Shown in pieces: positions 51,459 through 60,510 of a stretch of 64,000 nucleotides of DNA; the first letter of the stretch is position 1, and each line of letters opens with the position of its first letter. The stretch spans positions 4,030,001 through 4,094,000 of the forward strand of contig NZ_CP102770.1 of the NCBI RefSeq assembly GCF_038561935.1, given 5' to 3'. The position numbers were made by a program, and so were the translations under genes. Source of the DNA: Myxococcus stipitatus (GTDB lineage Bacteria; Myxococcota; Myxococcia; Myxococcales; Myxococcaceae). The notes below the pieces were generated by a model. The model was not told the DNA's origin and made no database searches. It worked only from the letters and a program-made list of their open reading frames with translations.

Positions 51459-53060
51459 ATGGACACCGCGATTCGTGAGGTGGTGATTCTGGGAGGTGGG
51501 ACGGCGGGCTGGATGGCCGCGGCCTATCTTCAGAAGGTCTTCGAGGGCACCGTCCAGGTGACGCTCCTGGAGGCAGCGACCATCCCGAGGATCGGGGTGG
51601 GGGAAGCCACGGTCCCCAACCTGCAACGCGTCTTCTTCGACCGGCTGGGCATCCCCGAAGACGAGTGGATGCGCGAGTGCAACGCCGCCTTCAAGACGGC
51701 GGTGAAGTTCGTCAACTGGCGCAAGAAGGAGCCCGGCGCTCCAGACAATCATTTCTACCACGCGTTCGGACTCATCCCGAACGTGGACAACATCCCGCTG
51801 TCTCACTACTGGGTGCTGCGCAACGAAGGATGTGAGCGGCCCGATGAGGGAGTGGACTACGCCTGCTACCGCGAGCCGCCGATGATGGACGCGAAGCTGG
51901 CACCGCGCTTCCGGGACGGTCGGCCCGCGGTCAACTACGCGTGGCACTTCGACGCGCAGCTGGTGGCGGACTACCTGCGGCGGCTGGCCACGGGGTGGGG
52001 CGTGAAGCACGTCGTGGACGAGCTGGCGTCGGTGGAGAAGAGGCCAGACGGACACATCAAGGCGCTGCACACGCGAGGCGGCCGTGTGCTGGAGGGTGAC
52101 TTCTTCGTGGACTGCAGTGGCTTCCGGGGCCTGCTCATCAACCAGGCGATGGAGGAGCCGTTCCTCGACATGAGCGACCACCTGCTGTGCAACAGCGCGG
52201 TGGCGACGGCCATCGAGCATGATGACGCGCGGTTCGGAATAGAGCCCTACACGTCGGCGATAGCGTCGAAGCACGGGTGGATGTGGAAGATTCCGATGCT
52301 GGGGCGATTCGGGACGGGGTACGTCTATTCGAGCAACTTCTGCTCGCAGGACGAAGCCATTCGCGAGTTCTCCGCGAAGTGGGGGCTGGACCCGGACAAG
52401 ACGGCATTCAATCGCATCCGGTTCCGGGTGGGCCGAAACCGGCGCGCGTGGGTGAAGAACTGCGTGAGCATCGGGCTTGCGTCGTGCTTCGTGGAGCCGC
52501 TGGAGTCCACCGGCATCTACTTCATCACCGCGTCCATCTACCAATTGGCGAAGCACTTCCCGGACAAGGGATTCAACCCGGTGCTGGTGGACCGTTTCAA
52601 TCGAGAGATTGAGATGATGTTCGACGACACCCGGGACTTCCTGCAGGCGCACTTCCTCACGTCGTCGAGGGACGACACGGCGTTCTGGTTGGCGAACAAG
52701 AACGACTTGAAGCTGTCGGACGCGCTGAAGGACAAGCTGGAGACGTGGAAGGCGGGCCTGACGGTCAACATGCCGGTGTCGGGCGAAGAGGCGTACTACG
52801 GGAACTTCGAGACGGAGTTCCGGAACTTCTGGACGAACAGCAGCTACTACTGCGTGTTGTCGGGGATGGGGTGGAGGCCGGAGCAGCCGCTGACGACGCT
52901 GAAGTACCGGCCGTCATCGGTGGCGCACGCGGAGGAGGCCTTCCAGCGCATCAAGCTCCAGCAGCAGGCGCTGCTCCAAGGCTTGCCGAGCAACCACGAG
53001 TTCCTCCAGCGGCTGCACCGCAAGAACGGAATGGACCTGGCTCGCACCGGGACCCGGTGA
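51410..53060 (+). repeat. Long direct repeat, copy 1 (partner 56892-58542)
   Basis: The CDS parts differ at about nine positions in 1,602 by my reading. The 49-base leaders align without gaps but at only roughly 65-70% identity. The copies have the same orientation and start 5,482 bp apart, so recombination between them could delete the ABC operon in the middle. Confidence 0.9.
51459..53060 (+). CDS. Flavin-dependent tryptophan-type halogenase, copy 1
   Basis: This is a 533-residue protein. The FAD-binding GGGTAGW is at 12-18, the halogenase-specific WMWKIP at 274-279, the catalytic Lys at 79 (AFKTAVKF) and Glu at 346 (CFVEPLES). These match Lys79 and Glu346 of PrnA, and His101 and Phe103 also fall where PrnA stacks tryptophan. 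It should chlorinate or brominate an indole-type substrate using reduced flavin, halide and oxygen. No flavin reductase, NRPS or PKS gene is nearby, so the partner reductase must lie elsewhere. It starts at ATG with GAGGAGGGG upstream. Proteins of copies 1 and 2 differ only near the end (ARTGTR versus APTGTR). Confidence 0.93.
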   Translation: MDTAIREVVILGGGTAGWMAAAYLQKVFEGTVQVTLLEAATIPRIGVGEATVPNLQRVFFDRLGIPEDEWMRECNAAFKTAVKFVNWRKKEPGAPDNHFYHAFGLIPNVDNIPLSHYWVLRNEGCERPDEGVDYACYREPPMMDAKLAPRFRDGRPAVNYAWHFDAQLVADYLRRLATGWGVKHVVDELASVEKRPDGHIKALHTRGGRVLEGDFFVDCSGFRGLLINQAMEEPFLDMSDHLLCNSAVATAIEHDDARFGIEPYTSAIASKHGWMWKIPMLGRFGTGYVYSSNFCSQDEAIREFSAKWGLDPDKTAFNRIRFRVGRNRRAWVKNCVSIGLASCFVEPLESTGIYFITASIYQLAKHFPDKGFNPVLVDRFNREIEMMFDDTRDFLQAHFLTSSRDDTAFWLANKNDLKLSDALKDKLETWKAGLTVNMPVSGEEAYYGNFETEFRNFWTNSSYYCVLSGMGWRPEQPLTTLKYRPSSVAHAEEAFQRIKLQQQALLQGLPSNHEFLQRLHRKNGMDLARTGTR

Positions 53061-53071
53061 CCTCGGAACCC

Positions 53072-53101
53072 AGACAGGGGCTCGTCGCGGAGCCCCTGTC
53101 T
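53072..53101. terminator. Strong hairpin between convergent halogenase and binding-protein genes
   Basis: AGACAGGGGCTC and GAGCCCCTGTCT pair perfectly (12 bp) over a GTCGCG loop. It touches the stop codon of the leftward gene. There is no T-run on either side, but placement between convergent genes fits a shared transcription end. Confidence 0.6.
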
Positions 53102-54159
53102 CAGTCCTCCAACAACCAGGGGGCGTACTTCCACGCCGTCTGGTGCCGAGCCTTGTCCGCGAACTGGATGTCCACGAACTCCTCGAACGCCATCCGCCGG
53201 TTCAGCAACCCGTGCTCCAGCATCAGGTCCTGCACCAGGTTGAAGTCCGCCTCGCGAGGGGCCAGGGGCGTGTACTGGACGCGGTCGATGGGCTCCAGCA
53301 GCGCGTGGCGCAGCAGCGCGGGCGGCTGGCTGTAGTAGTAGCGCCCGACGAACTCCGCCGCGTACTCGCGCTCCGCGCGCCCCTGGTCCAACCACAGGCC
53401 CGAGCGCGCGATGCCATCCACCAGCACCTGCACCGCCTGCGGCCTCCGGCTGATGACGTCGTCGCGCACCACCAGCACACACGACATGTAGTCGGGCCAG
53501 TACTCCTTCGCGTGGAAGAGGACCCGGCCGAAGCCGCCCAGCTCCGCCTGCGACGGGTACGGCTCTCCCATGGAGAAGCCGTCCACGGCTCCCGCCGCCA
53601 GGGCTCCCGCCACGTCCGGAGGTGACATCTCCACCAGCTTCACCGACGACGGGGGCAGCCCGTGCTCCTTCAGCGCCTTGAGGATGATGAGCCGCTCGTC
53701 CGAGAAGCGGCTCGGGACGGCCACCGTCTTCCCGACCAGGTCGGGCACATGGCGCACGGGGCCGTTCTTGCTCACCACCACGGCGCTGCCGTAGCGATGC
53801 CCCAAGTAGACAATCTTGATGGGTACGCCCTGCGACCGCAGGGCCAAGGCCATGGGGGCCACCAAGAACCCCGCCTGCATCCGGTTGGAGATCAGTGCTT
53901 CTTTGATCTCCGGAAACCCCTGGAACATCTTCGGGATGAACAGCGTGTCATCCAGGGAGTTGCGGGCGATGTAATCAGTGACCGGACAGGCCAGGTGTCA
54001 GGTGACTGGGATGTAGGCGACGTTGAGCTTGCGTGTCTCCTCCGTCTTCCACTCGTTGCGCAGCGACGACCAGTCCAGGTTGAGCCACATGTGCAGGCCG
54101 GAGACCACCACCAACCACGCGGTCACGGCCCAGGCGATACGCCCCGTCTGTCCTGTCAT
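53101..54159 (-). pseudogene. ABC importer binding protein (SsuA/NrtA/NMT1-like) with one in-frame TGA
   Basis: From ATG 54159 (GAGAGGTG ribosome-binding site) the frame runs 353 codons with one interruption, TGA at 53998-54000. Before it lie a membrane anchor or signal (AWAVTAWLVVVSGLHMWL) and LNVAYIPVT. Directly after it the same frame continues HLACPVTDYIARNS. The rest is a complete periplasmic binding-protein core (GFLVAPMALALRSQGVP, VGKTVAVPSRFSDERLIILKAL, DGFSMGEPYPSQ). Only the stop spoils an otherwise intact gene. TGA is one base from Cys codons, so it is either a fresh nonsense mutation or a selenocysteine/readthrough position. I see no convincing SECIS hairpin after it. The gene ends the ABC operon. 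Confidence 0.75.
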
Positions 54160-54186
54160 TGCGGCACCTCTCGAACCTTCAGGTTG

Positions 54187-54981
54187 TCATTCCTCGCGAA
54201 AGCCCCAGCGCACCCAGCGCAGTGACTCCATCTTCCGGATTCCCGTGTCCAACAGCAGGCCGATTCCCCCGATGAGCAACATCCCCGCGACCACCAGGTC
54301 GTAGCGTTTGCCCGCGTTGCGAGCATCCACAATCATGTACCCGAGCCCGGAGTCGACGGCGATCATCTCCGCCGCGACCACCACCTGCCAGGACACCCAC
54401 AGCGCGATGCGCAGCCCCACCAGCAACTGGGGCATCGCCGCGGGCAGCAGGACCTGGAAGAAGAGGCGGGGAGGGGAGAGCCCGAAGTTGCGGCCCGCGT
54501 TCAGATAGATGGAGGGCACCGTGGCCATCGCCCCCGTGGTGTGCAGCGCCAACGGCAGGCTCGCCGCCAGGAAGATGAGCGCGACAGCGGCCTTGTCGCC
54601 CACGCCAAAGAAGAGGATGGCGATGGGCACCCAGGCCAACGGGCTGATGGGCCGGAGGAACTGCACCACCGGCCCGAGCGCCAGGGCCGCCATCGGGTAG
54701 AGCCCCATCACCATCCCCAACACCATTCCCACCACCACGGCCATCCCGAAGCCAATCCCCACCCGCAGCAGCGAGTCAGCGGCATACCGGTGCAACACGC
54801 CGCTGCGCATCAGCTCCAGCACTCCGTCCAGCACCTGCATCGGATGAGGGAACACCTTCGTGCCTGTCCCTCGCACCGCCACCACCCAGCAGGCCAGCAC
54901 CCAGAGCAGCGTGGCCACGGGCAGCACGAAGGACTCGGCGGAGCGCCGCGCGATGAGCACGGTGTCAGATGTGGTGGGCAA
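54187..54981 (-). CDS. ABC transporter permease (nitrate/sulfonate/taurine type)
   Basis: This is a 264-residue protein. I chose the TTG at 54981 because GGGGGAG lies seven bases before it, within the overlapping end of the ATPase gene. Six membrane helices are evident. The EAA loop that docks on the ATPase reads NAGRNFGLSPPRLFFQVLLPAAMPQLLVGLRIAL. The motif FLRPISPLAWVPIAILFFGVGD is typical of the SsuC/TauC/NrtB family. It overlaps the ATPase gene by 17 bp and is followed 27 bp later by the binding-protein gene. Confidence 0.88.
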   Translation of the reverse strand: MPTTSDTVLIARRSAESFVLPVATLLWVLACWVVAVRGTGTKVFPHPMQVLDGVLELMRSGVLHRYAADSLLRVGIGFGMAVVVGMVLGMVMGLYPMAALALGPVVQFLRPISPLAWVPIAILFFGVGDKAAVALIFLAASLPLALHTTGAMATVPSIYLNAGRNFGLSPPRLFFQVLLPAAMPQLLVGLRIALWVSWQVVVAAEMIAVDSGLGYMIVDARNAGKRYDLVVAGMLLIGGIGLLLDTGIRKMESLRWVRWGFREE

Positions 54982-55762
54982 GACCAATCTCCCCCAGCAG
55001 GCTGTTTCGCAGCTCCAGGTATCGGGCCGAGCTGATGTCCCTGGGCCGAGGAACGTCCACCTCCACGATGCGCCGAACCTTCCCGGGCTTCGCTGACATC
55101 ACCACCACCCGGTCCGCGAGTTGCAAGGCCTCCTCGATGTCGTGGGTGACGAAGAGCACCGTCTTGCGCTCCGCCTCCCACAAGCGCAGCAGCTCCGAGC
55201 GCATCGAATGCCGGGTGATGGAGTCGAGCGCTCCGAAGGGCTCGTCCAGGTAGAGCACCTCGGGATTCGCCGCCAGCGCTCGGGCAACCTCCACGCGTTG
55301 CTTCATTCCTCCCGACAGCTCGTGCGGCCAGGCCTGCTCGAAGCCCGTCAGTCCCACCAGCTTCACGTAGTGCGCCACGCGCTCTCGCCGCTGTGCCTCC
55401 GTCAGCTTGAACAGCCCGAAGGCGATGTTTCCCTCGACGGTCAACCAGGGAAAGACACCTCGCTCCTGGAAGACGAAGATGCGGCGCGGGTCCGGGCCCA
55501 CCACGCGCTCCCCTTGGAAGAACACCTCGCCGGAGGTGGGCTTGAGAAACCCTCCCACGACGTTCAGCAGCGTGGACTTGCCGCAGCCGGAGGGACCCAA
55601 GAGACAGACGAACTCGCCTTCGTGCACCTCCAGGTCCACCCCCTCCAGCACGGTCAGCTCTCGCGAAGGGGTGCTGAACCGGACGTGGACGTGGTGGATG
55701 CTCAGGGCCACCTTGCGTGGGGCCTGCTGGGACGCCCGTGTGTTGGTGTTGGCGGGCTTCAC
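54965..55762 (-). CDS. ABC transporter ATPase (nitrate/sulfonate/taurine type)
   Basis: This is a 265-residue protein. Walker A is GPSGCGKST near residue 56, the Q-loop is VFQERGVFPW, the signature is LSGGMKQR, Walker B is EVLYLDEPFGALD and the switch His lies in FVTHDIEEAL. All catalytic residues are present. It powers uptake through the two flanking permeases. The gene starts 1 bp after the upstream permease stop and overlaps the downstream one, showing tight coupling. Confidence 0.93.
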   Translation of the reverse strand: MKPANTNTRASQQAPRKVALSIHHVHVRFSTPSRELTVLEGVDLEVHEGEFVCLLGPSGCGKSTLLNVVGGFLKPTSGEVFFQGERVVGPDPRRIFVFQERGVFPWLTVEGNIAFGLFKLTEAQRRERVAHYVKLVGLTGFEQAWPHELSGGMKQRVEVARALAANPEVLYLDEPFGALDSITRHSMRSELLRLWEAERKTVLFVTHDIEEALQLADRVVVMSAKPGKVRRIVEVDVPRPRDISSARYLELRNSLLGEIGLAHHI

Positions 55763-55763
55763 G

Positions 55764-56573
55764 TCAGGGGCTCCTCACCAGGCGGATGCGGGATACCTTG
55801 GCGGAGGGGGCTGGTGCCGGGAATCCCCAGCTCAACGCGGGAATCCGCTCCATCCTGCGGAGGAGTGCATCCAGCCCCAGCCCCACGGCACCAATGAGCA
55901 CCATGCCCGCCACGACCAGGTCATAGCGATTGCCTGCGTTCCTCGCATCCAGGATGAGGAAACCCAGGCCGGAATTGACAGCCATCATCTCCGCCATCAC
56001 CACCACCATCCACGCCACACCCAGTGTCTGTCTCAAGCTCGTCAGCAGTTGCGGCAGGATGGAGGGCCACACGACGTGTCTCATCAATCCCAGCGTGGAC
56101 AAGCCGAAGTTGCGGCCCGCGTTGAGGTGGACAGACAGGACCTTGCGCACCCCCATGAGCGCGTTGACCATCAGCGGCCCGAAGCAGGCCATGAAGATGA
56201 TGAAGATGGCGGAGAGGTCACCCACTCCGCACCAGAGAATGGCCAGGGGCGTCCAGGCCAACGAGCTGATGGGGCGCAGCAACTGGAGCATCGGCCCCAG
56301 GGCCCGCTCGGCCCGGGGCGACCAGCCCAGCCAGATGCCCAACGGGATGGCGACCAACCCCGCCGACAACAGCCCCCACGTCACCCGGAAGAGTGAGGCC
56401 ACCGTAAACCGCACCAGCCGGCCATCCGCCGCGAGCTGTCCCAACGACACGACGACCTGCCAGGGCGTGGGCATCAATGGCGCCTTGCCGGCCTGGATCG
56501 CGAGCCACCAGAGGGCCAGCAACACCACGACCACCCCCCCAGGCAATACGCAGCGAGTCATGCGCGGGCTCAT
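55764..56573 (-). CDS. ABC transporter permease (nitrate/sulfonate/taurine type), first gene of operon
   Basis: This is a 269-residue protein with ATG at 56573 (MSPRMTRCV). It is homologous to the other permease (LLRPISSLAWTPLAILWCGVGD, and EAA loop NAGRNFGLSTLGLMRHVVWPSILPQLLTSLR) but clearly distinct, so the transporter is probably a heterodimer. It opens the leftward operon permease-ATPase-permease-binding protein. Upstream are 367 bp shared with the divergent second halogenase. The substrate cannot be read from the sequence. Confidence 0.88.
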   Translation of the reverse strand: MSPRMTRCVLPGGVVVVLLALWWLAIQAGKAPLMPTPWQVVVSLGQLAADGRLVRFTVASLFRVTWGLLSAGLVAIPLGIWLGWSPRAERALGPMLQLLRPISSLAWTPLAILWCGVGDLSAIFIIFMACFGPLMVNALMGVRKVLSVHLNAGRNFGLSTLGLMRHVVWPSILPQLLTSLRQTLGVAWMVVVMAEMMAVNSGLGFLILDARNAGNRYDLVVAGMVLIGAVGLGLDALLRRMERIPALSWGFPAPAPSAKVSRIRLVRSP

Positions 56574-56816
56574 GGCTTGAACTCGAGTCTCTCCAACGAG
56601 GAATACGACGTGTGGCCGCTCCCGGGTGCCGTGAAAACAAGACATGTATCCGAGCCGGCGTGGGAGTCCCGGCCCACCCCGTGGCGCGTGTCGTCAAGCG
56701 AAACCCCATGAGAGCGGGTGCCCGTTGGCAGAGCACGCATGAACCTTCCGGTCGTTCCGCTCGAACCACTAAAATGTGTCTCCGCCGATGGCTGACGTGG
56801 GCCAAGAACGAACAAT

Positions 56817-56831
56817 GTGACTGCCAGTCAC
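56817..56831. promoter_or_regulatory. Short palindrome in the divergent ABC / halogenase-2 region
   Basis: GTGACT and AGTCAC flank a GCC centre, about 110 bp before halogenase copy 2 and 245 bp before the first permease. It could be a repressor or activator site controlling either direction. The rest of the 367-bp gap (56574-56940) shows no gene. Confidence 0.35.
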
Positions 56832-56940
56832 TTGAGGACAGGCCCGTATCTCAGGAATAGGAACCAAAGGTTAAGTAGAGAGCACAGGGTCCAATCACCG
56901 CGGGCGTCGTCGCACGTCCGCACATGCGCGAGGAGGGGAC

Positions 56941-58542
56941 GTGGACACCGCGATTCGTGAAGTGGTGATTCTGGGAGGTGGGACGGCGGGCTGGATGGCC
57001 GCGGCCTATCTTCAGAAGGTCTTCGAGGGCACCGTCCAGGTGACGCTCCTGGAGGCAGCGACCATCCCGAGGATCGGGGTGGGGGAGGCCACGGTCCCCA
57101 ACCTGCAACGCGTCTTCTTCGACCGGCTGGGCATCCCCGAAGACGAGTGGATGCGCGAGTGCAACGCCGCCTTCAAGACGGCGGTGAAGTTCGTCAACTG
57201 GCGCAAGAAGGAGCCCGGCGCTCCAGACAATCATTTCTACCACGCGTTCGGACTCATCCCGAACGTGGACAACATCCCGCTGTCTCACTACTGGGTGCTG
57301 CGCAACGAAGGATGTGAGCGGCCCGATGAGGGAGTGGACTACGCCTGCTACCGCGAGCCGCCGATGATGGACGCGAAGCTGGCACCGCGCTTCCGGGACG
57401 GTCGGCCCGCGGTCAACTACGCGTGGCACTTCGACGCGCAGCTGGTGGCGGACTACCTGCGGCGGCTGGCCACGGGGTGGGGCGTGAAGCACGTCGTGGA
57501 CGAGCTGGCGTCGGTGGAGAAGAGGCCAGACGGACACATCAAGGCGCTGCACACGCGAGGCGGCCGTGTGCTGGAGGGTGACTTCTTCGTGGACTGCAGT
57601 GGCTTCCGGGGCCTGCTCATCAACCAGGCGATGGAGGAGCCGTTCCTCGACATGAGCGACCACCTGCTGTGCAACAGCGCGGTGGCGACGGCCATCGAGC
57701 ATGATGACGCGCGGTTCGGAATAGAGCCCTACACGTCGGCGATAGCGTCGAAGCACGGGTGGATGTGGAAGATTCCGATGCTGGGGCGATTCGGGACGGG
57801 GTACGTCTATTCGAGCAACTTCTGCTCGCAGGACGAAGCCATTCGCGAGTTCTCCGCGAAGTGGGGGCTGGACCCGGACAAGACGGCATTCAATCGCATC
57901 CGGTTCCGGGTGGGCCGAAACCGGCGCGCGTGGGTGAAGAACTGCGTGAGCATCGGGCTTGCGTCGTGCTTCGTGGAGCCGCTGGAGTCCACCGGCATCT
58001 ACTTCATCACCGCGTCCATCTACCAATTGGCGAAGCACTTCCCGGACAAGGGATTCAACCCGGTGCTGGTGGACCGTTTCAATCGAGAGATTGAGATGAT
58101 GTTCGACGACACCCGGGACTTCCTGCAGGCGCACTTCCTCACGTCGTCGAGGGACGACACGGCGTTCTGGTTGGCGAACAAGAACGACTTGAAGCTGTCG
58201 GACGCGCTGAAGGACAAGCTGGAGACGTGGAAGGCGGGCTTGACGGTCAACATGCCGGTGTCGGGCGAAGAGGCGTACTACGGGAACTTCGAGACAGAGT
58301 TCCGGAACTTCTGGACGAACAGCAGCTACTACTGCGTGTTGTCGGGGATGGGGTGGAGGCCGGAGCAGCCGCTGACGACGCTGAAGTACCGGCCGTCATC
58401 GGTGGCGCACGCGGAGGAGGCCTTCCAGCGCATCAAGCTCCAGCAGCAGGCGCTGCTCCAAGGCTTGCCGAGCAACCACGAGTTCCTCCAGCGGCTGCAC
58501 CGCAAGAACGGAATGGACCTGGCTCCCACGGGCACCCGGTAA
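56941..58542 (+). CDS. Flavin-dependent tryptophan-type halogenase, copy 2
   Basis: This is a 533-residue protein started at GTG (copy 1 uses ATG) after GAGGAGGGG. All catalytic features are as in copy 1: GGGTAGW, Lys79, His101, Phe103, WMWKIP and Glu346. The nucleotide differences I find are mostly silent (start codon, codons 7 and about 49, two near codons 430-450) plus a cluster in the last six codons, which includes the single amino-acid change Arg-to-Pro. Sequence beyond the stop codons is unrelated between the copies. Both copies should be active if either is. Confidence 0.93.
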   Translation: MDTAIREVVILGGGTAGWMAAAYLQKVFEGTVQVTLLEAATIPRIGVGEATVPNLQRVFFDRLGIPEDEWMRECNAAFKTAVKFVNWRKKEPGAPDNHFYHAFGLIPNVDNIPLSHYWVLRNEGCERPDEGVDYACYREPPMMDAKLAPRFRDGRPAVNYAWHFDAQLVADYLRRLATGWGVKHVVDELASVEKRPDGHIKALHTRGGRVLEGDFFVDCSGFRGLLINQAMEEPFLDMSDHLLCNSAVATAIEHDDARFGIEPYTSAIASKHGWMWKIPMLGRFGTGYVYSSNFCSQDEAIREFSAKWGLDPDKTAFNRIRFRVGRNRRAWVKNCVSIGLASCFVEPLESTGIYFITASIYQLAKHFPDKGFNPVLVDRFNREIEMMFDDTRDFLQAHFLTSSRDDTAFWLANKNDLKLSDALKDKLETWKAGLTVNMPVSGEEAYYGNFETEFRNFWTNSSYYCVLSGMGWRPEQPLTTLKYRPSSVAHAEEAFQRIKLQQQALLQGLPSNHEFLQRLHRKNGMDLAPTGTR

Positions 58543-58678
58543 CGGGCTGCTTCACCCCAGTCCCTCGGAATCCAAGAGAGTGCCGTTTCCGCCGGATGTC
58601 CGGCGACTCGGCGCTCGGATTCGTCATGGCGTGCTGCTTCGGGGTCGAATTGACGCCCGCATCTGGCTATAGACGAGG

Positions 58679-58692
58679 AACGAACATTCGTT
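58679..58692. promoter_or_regulatory. Palindromic operator-like site (TetR type)
   Basis: AACGAA-CA-TTCGTT is a perfect palindrome about 100 bp before the 58784 gene. Its form is very like TetR-family operators, but no TetR gene is visible in the window. Confidence 0.45.
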
Positions 58693-58783
58693 AAGTTCGT
58701 CCGCCCATCTCGGCCCCGCTGGGAGCAGTCCCCTGAAGCATTCGTACGTCCTGGTCTTCCCCCGCTACACCGTCCACTGGGTC

Positions 58784-59452
58784 GTGATGGGGCTCGTCCT
58801 CATCTACCTGTCGTCGGCGGCGTTGCTGGAGTCCCTCTCCATCTACCTGGTGCCCCACGCCGTGCTGCGGGCCCTGTTGAGCAGTCAGTTCGGGTTCTTC
58901 CTCTTGCTGCTCGGCATTCCCTCCGGGCTCTACATGCTGGGGTGGCGGGGCATCGACTTCTTCCTCTGGGTCCTGTCGCCGCGCTTGCTGGTGGTGGACG
59001 CGCAGGGGCTTCGCTCAGGCAAGACGTCCTTCCTGTGGCGCGACCTGCGGTCCGTGGTCCGCATCCATGACCAGGACCGGATGGACTTCCGGCACAGCCA
59101 CGGGAAGTACCGGCTGCGGCTCCACCTGTGGAGCGACGCGGACCACCTCGAGGAGCACGTCACCGAGCGCGTCATCTCCACCTTGCTCCCGCGCATCCAC
59201 CGGCAGGTGGTCGCCGGCGAGGAGGTGGCATTCGGTCCGCTGACGCTCAGCGAGGACGGGGTGGCGCTCAAGCGCAAGCTGTTCCAGTGGGACGACATCG
59301 ACAGCATCCGTCTCCAGGACTCGGATGACAGCGGCCTGGCGTCCCGTACCTTGTTCCTCACCGCCAACGGCCGGCTTCACAAGATTGACGAGGAGAAGAT
59401 CATCAACTCTCCCGTCCTCCTCGCTTATCTCGCGGCGCGTCTCGAGAGCTGA
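58784..59452 (+). CDS. Membrane protein with PH-like cytosolic domain
   Basis: This is a 222-residue protein from GTG 58784. The same frame stays protein-like back to a CTG at 58733 (KHSYVLVFPRYTVHW) with GGGAG upstream, so the true start may be that CTG. Two membrane helices (about 1-20 and 33-66) precede a beta-rich region with LLVVDAQGLRSGKTSFLWRDLRSVVRIHD and FGPLTLSEDGVALKRKLFQWDDIDSIRL. These are two strand-turn units of the bacterial PH (bPH/EbsA-like) type. It is 30 bp before a second membrane protein with a similar unit. Confidence 0.6.
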   Translation: MMGLVLIYLSSAALLESLSIYLVPHAVLRALLSSQFGFFLLLLGIPSGLYMLGWRGIDFFLWVLSPRLLVVDAQGLRSGKTSFLWRDLRSVVRIHDQDRMDFRHSHGKYRLRLHLWSDADHLEEHVTERVISTLLPRIHRQVVAGEEVAFGPLTLSEDGVALKRKLFQWDDIDSIRLQDSDDSGLASRTLFLTANGRLHKIDEEKIINSPVLLAYLAARLES

Positions 59453-59482
59453 CTTCTCTTCACCCAACACAGACATCTCATC

Positions 59483-59977
59483 ATGGAAATCTATCGCTCT
59501 CAGAAATCCAAGGCGAAGGCCGAGAAGCCTCACGAGTTCTACTACTCGCGCAACAAGCTCATCGCGGGGACCGTTCTCTGGTCCGTGGTGAGCGTGGGCG
59601 CCATCGCGCTCTCCGTCGTCGCCATCTCCAAGTCGAACGCGGGCTGGCTGATGGCGGGCATCGCCGCGCTGATGGTCTGGATGCTCATCGGCTGCATCCG
59701 GGGCCTCACCAACCTCGACACGCCGGTGCTGGTGATTGGCGCGGACGGCATCCTCTTCCCCGACGGAGTGCTCATCGGCTGGGAGGACATCGAGGAGAAC
59801 ACGTACCTCAGCCAGTCCTACATGGGCATCCCCACGGGCCGGTTCATCAACGTCAAGACGCGGCTGAAGAAGCCGAAGCGGAAGGCGCTGCGGGTCTTCG
59901 CGCTCGACATGACGAGCGACGAGTACCTGGAGCTGTGTGACCGCTACCTCCAGCGCTACTACGGCGAGGAGGAGTAG
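59483..59977 (+). CDS. Membrane protein with PH-like domain
   Basis: This is a 164-residue protein. Two adjacent membrane helices (about 27-49 and 53-73: IAGTVLWSVVSVGAIALSVVAI, WLMAGIAALMVWMLIGCI) are followed by LVIGADGILFPDGVLIGWEDIEENTYL. That is the same strand arrangement as in the upstream neighbour and suggests a bacterial PH-like fold. A charged helix ends the chain (SDEYLELCDRYLQRYYGEEE). The gene is likely co-transcribed with 58784-59452. No function is known. Confidence 0.65.
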   Translation: MEIYRSQKSKAKAEKPHEFYYSRNKLIAGTVLWSVVSVGAIALSVVAISKSNAGWLMAGIAALMVWMLIGCIRGLTNLDTPVLVIGADGILFPDGVLIGWEDIEENTYLSQSYMGIPTGRFINVKTRLKKPKRKALRVFALDMTSDEYLELCDRYLQRYYGEEE

Positions 59978-59996
59978 TCCCTCACCGGAACGCCCC

Positions 59997-60032
59997 GGCG
60001 GATGAAGCGGGCCTGGCCTCGCCTCATCCGCC
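59997..60032. terminator. Hairpin between convergent genes
   Basis: GGCGGATGA (59997-60005) pairs with TCATCCGCC (60024-60032) over an 18-base loop that can pair further. It lies between the rightward PH-like gene and the leftward small secreted protein. There is no T-run, so it may be a weak or factor-dependent end. Confidence 0.45.
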
Positions 60033-60049
60033 CGGTGGCGGGCGTGCCG

Positions 60050-60499
60050 TTACTTCGTGCTGCCCTTGGCGACCTTCGCGTAGGTCCCCTTGAGCGTGAC
60101 GCCCACGACGAACGAGCCGGCGTGGCACTCGATTTCGGTCGCGTTCTGCAGCTCGTTCTTCTTGTAGTAGCTGACGATGTTGACCACCGCGTTGGCGCCG
60201 CGCTTCTTGGCGCCTTCCTGGAGCGAAATCAGCGCGGACAGGGTGGCCCACTTGCAGCCCTCCTCGTCCGACTTGCCCACGCCGTTGGTCTTCTTGTTGG
60301 AGGTCTCCGAGCCCAGCTCCTCCTGGACCGACGGCGTCTTCGCGCCCGCCAGGTAGAACTTCACCGAGCCATCCAGCTTGTCCTTGGCCTGCGGCATCTC
60401 GAGGACCGACTTGAGCGGAATCATGTAGACGCTGTCCCGCGCCAGGGCCGGGCTGGACACTGTGAACGCGAGCAGCGACAGCAACAGGGGCTTCTTCAT
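60050..60499 (-). CDS. Small secreted protein
   Basis: This 149-residue protein starts at ATG 60499, which begins a classical signal peptide (MKKPLLLSLLAFTVSSPALA, cleavage about residue 20). The mature part has DSVYMIPLKSVLEMPQAKDKLDGSVKFYLAG and a C-terminal RGANAVVNIVSYYKKNELQNATEIECHAG, a pattern like periplasmic proteins with a YbjQ-type repeat of Gly-Ala-Asn-Ala. Two Cys may form a disulfide. It is 11 bp after the ketosynthase stop on the same strand, so it is probably part of that operon. Confidence 0.7.
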   Translation of the reverse strand: MKKPLLLSLLAFTVSSPALARDSVYMIPLKSVLEMPQAKDKLDGSVKFYLAGAKTPSVQEELGSETSNKKTNGVGKSDEEGCKWATLSALISLQEGAKKRGANAVVNIVSYYKKNELQNATEIECHAGSFVVGVTLKGTYAKVAKGSTK

Positions 60500-60510
60500 T
60501 GAGTGCTCCG

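Noticed and set aside
51194-51478. Small open frame upstream of halogenase copy 1
   Set aside because: It lacks a convincing ribosome-binding site and coding character, and runs through the diverged leader.
53950-54000. SECIS-type hairpin after the in-frame TGA
   Set aside because: Only weak stems with mismatches or including the TGA itself could be drawn, so I do not claim a selenocysteine signal.
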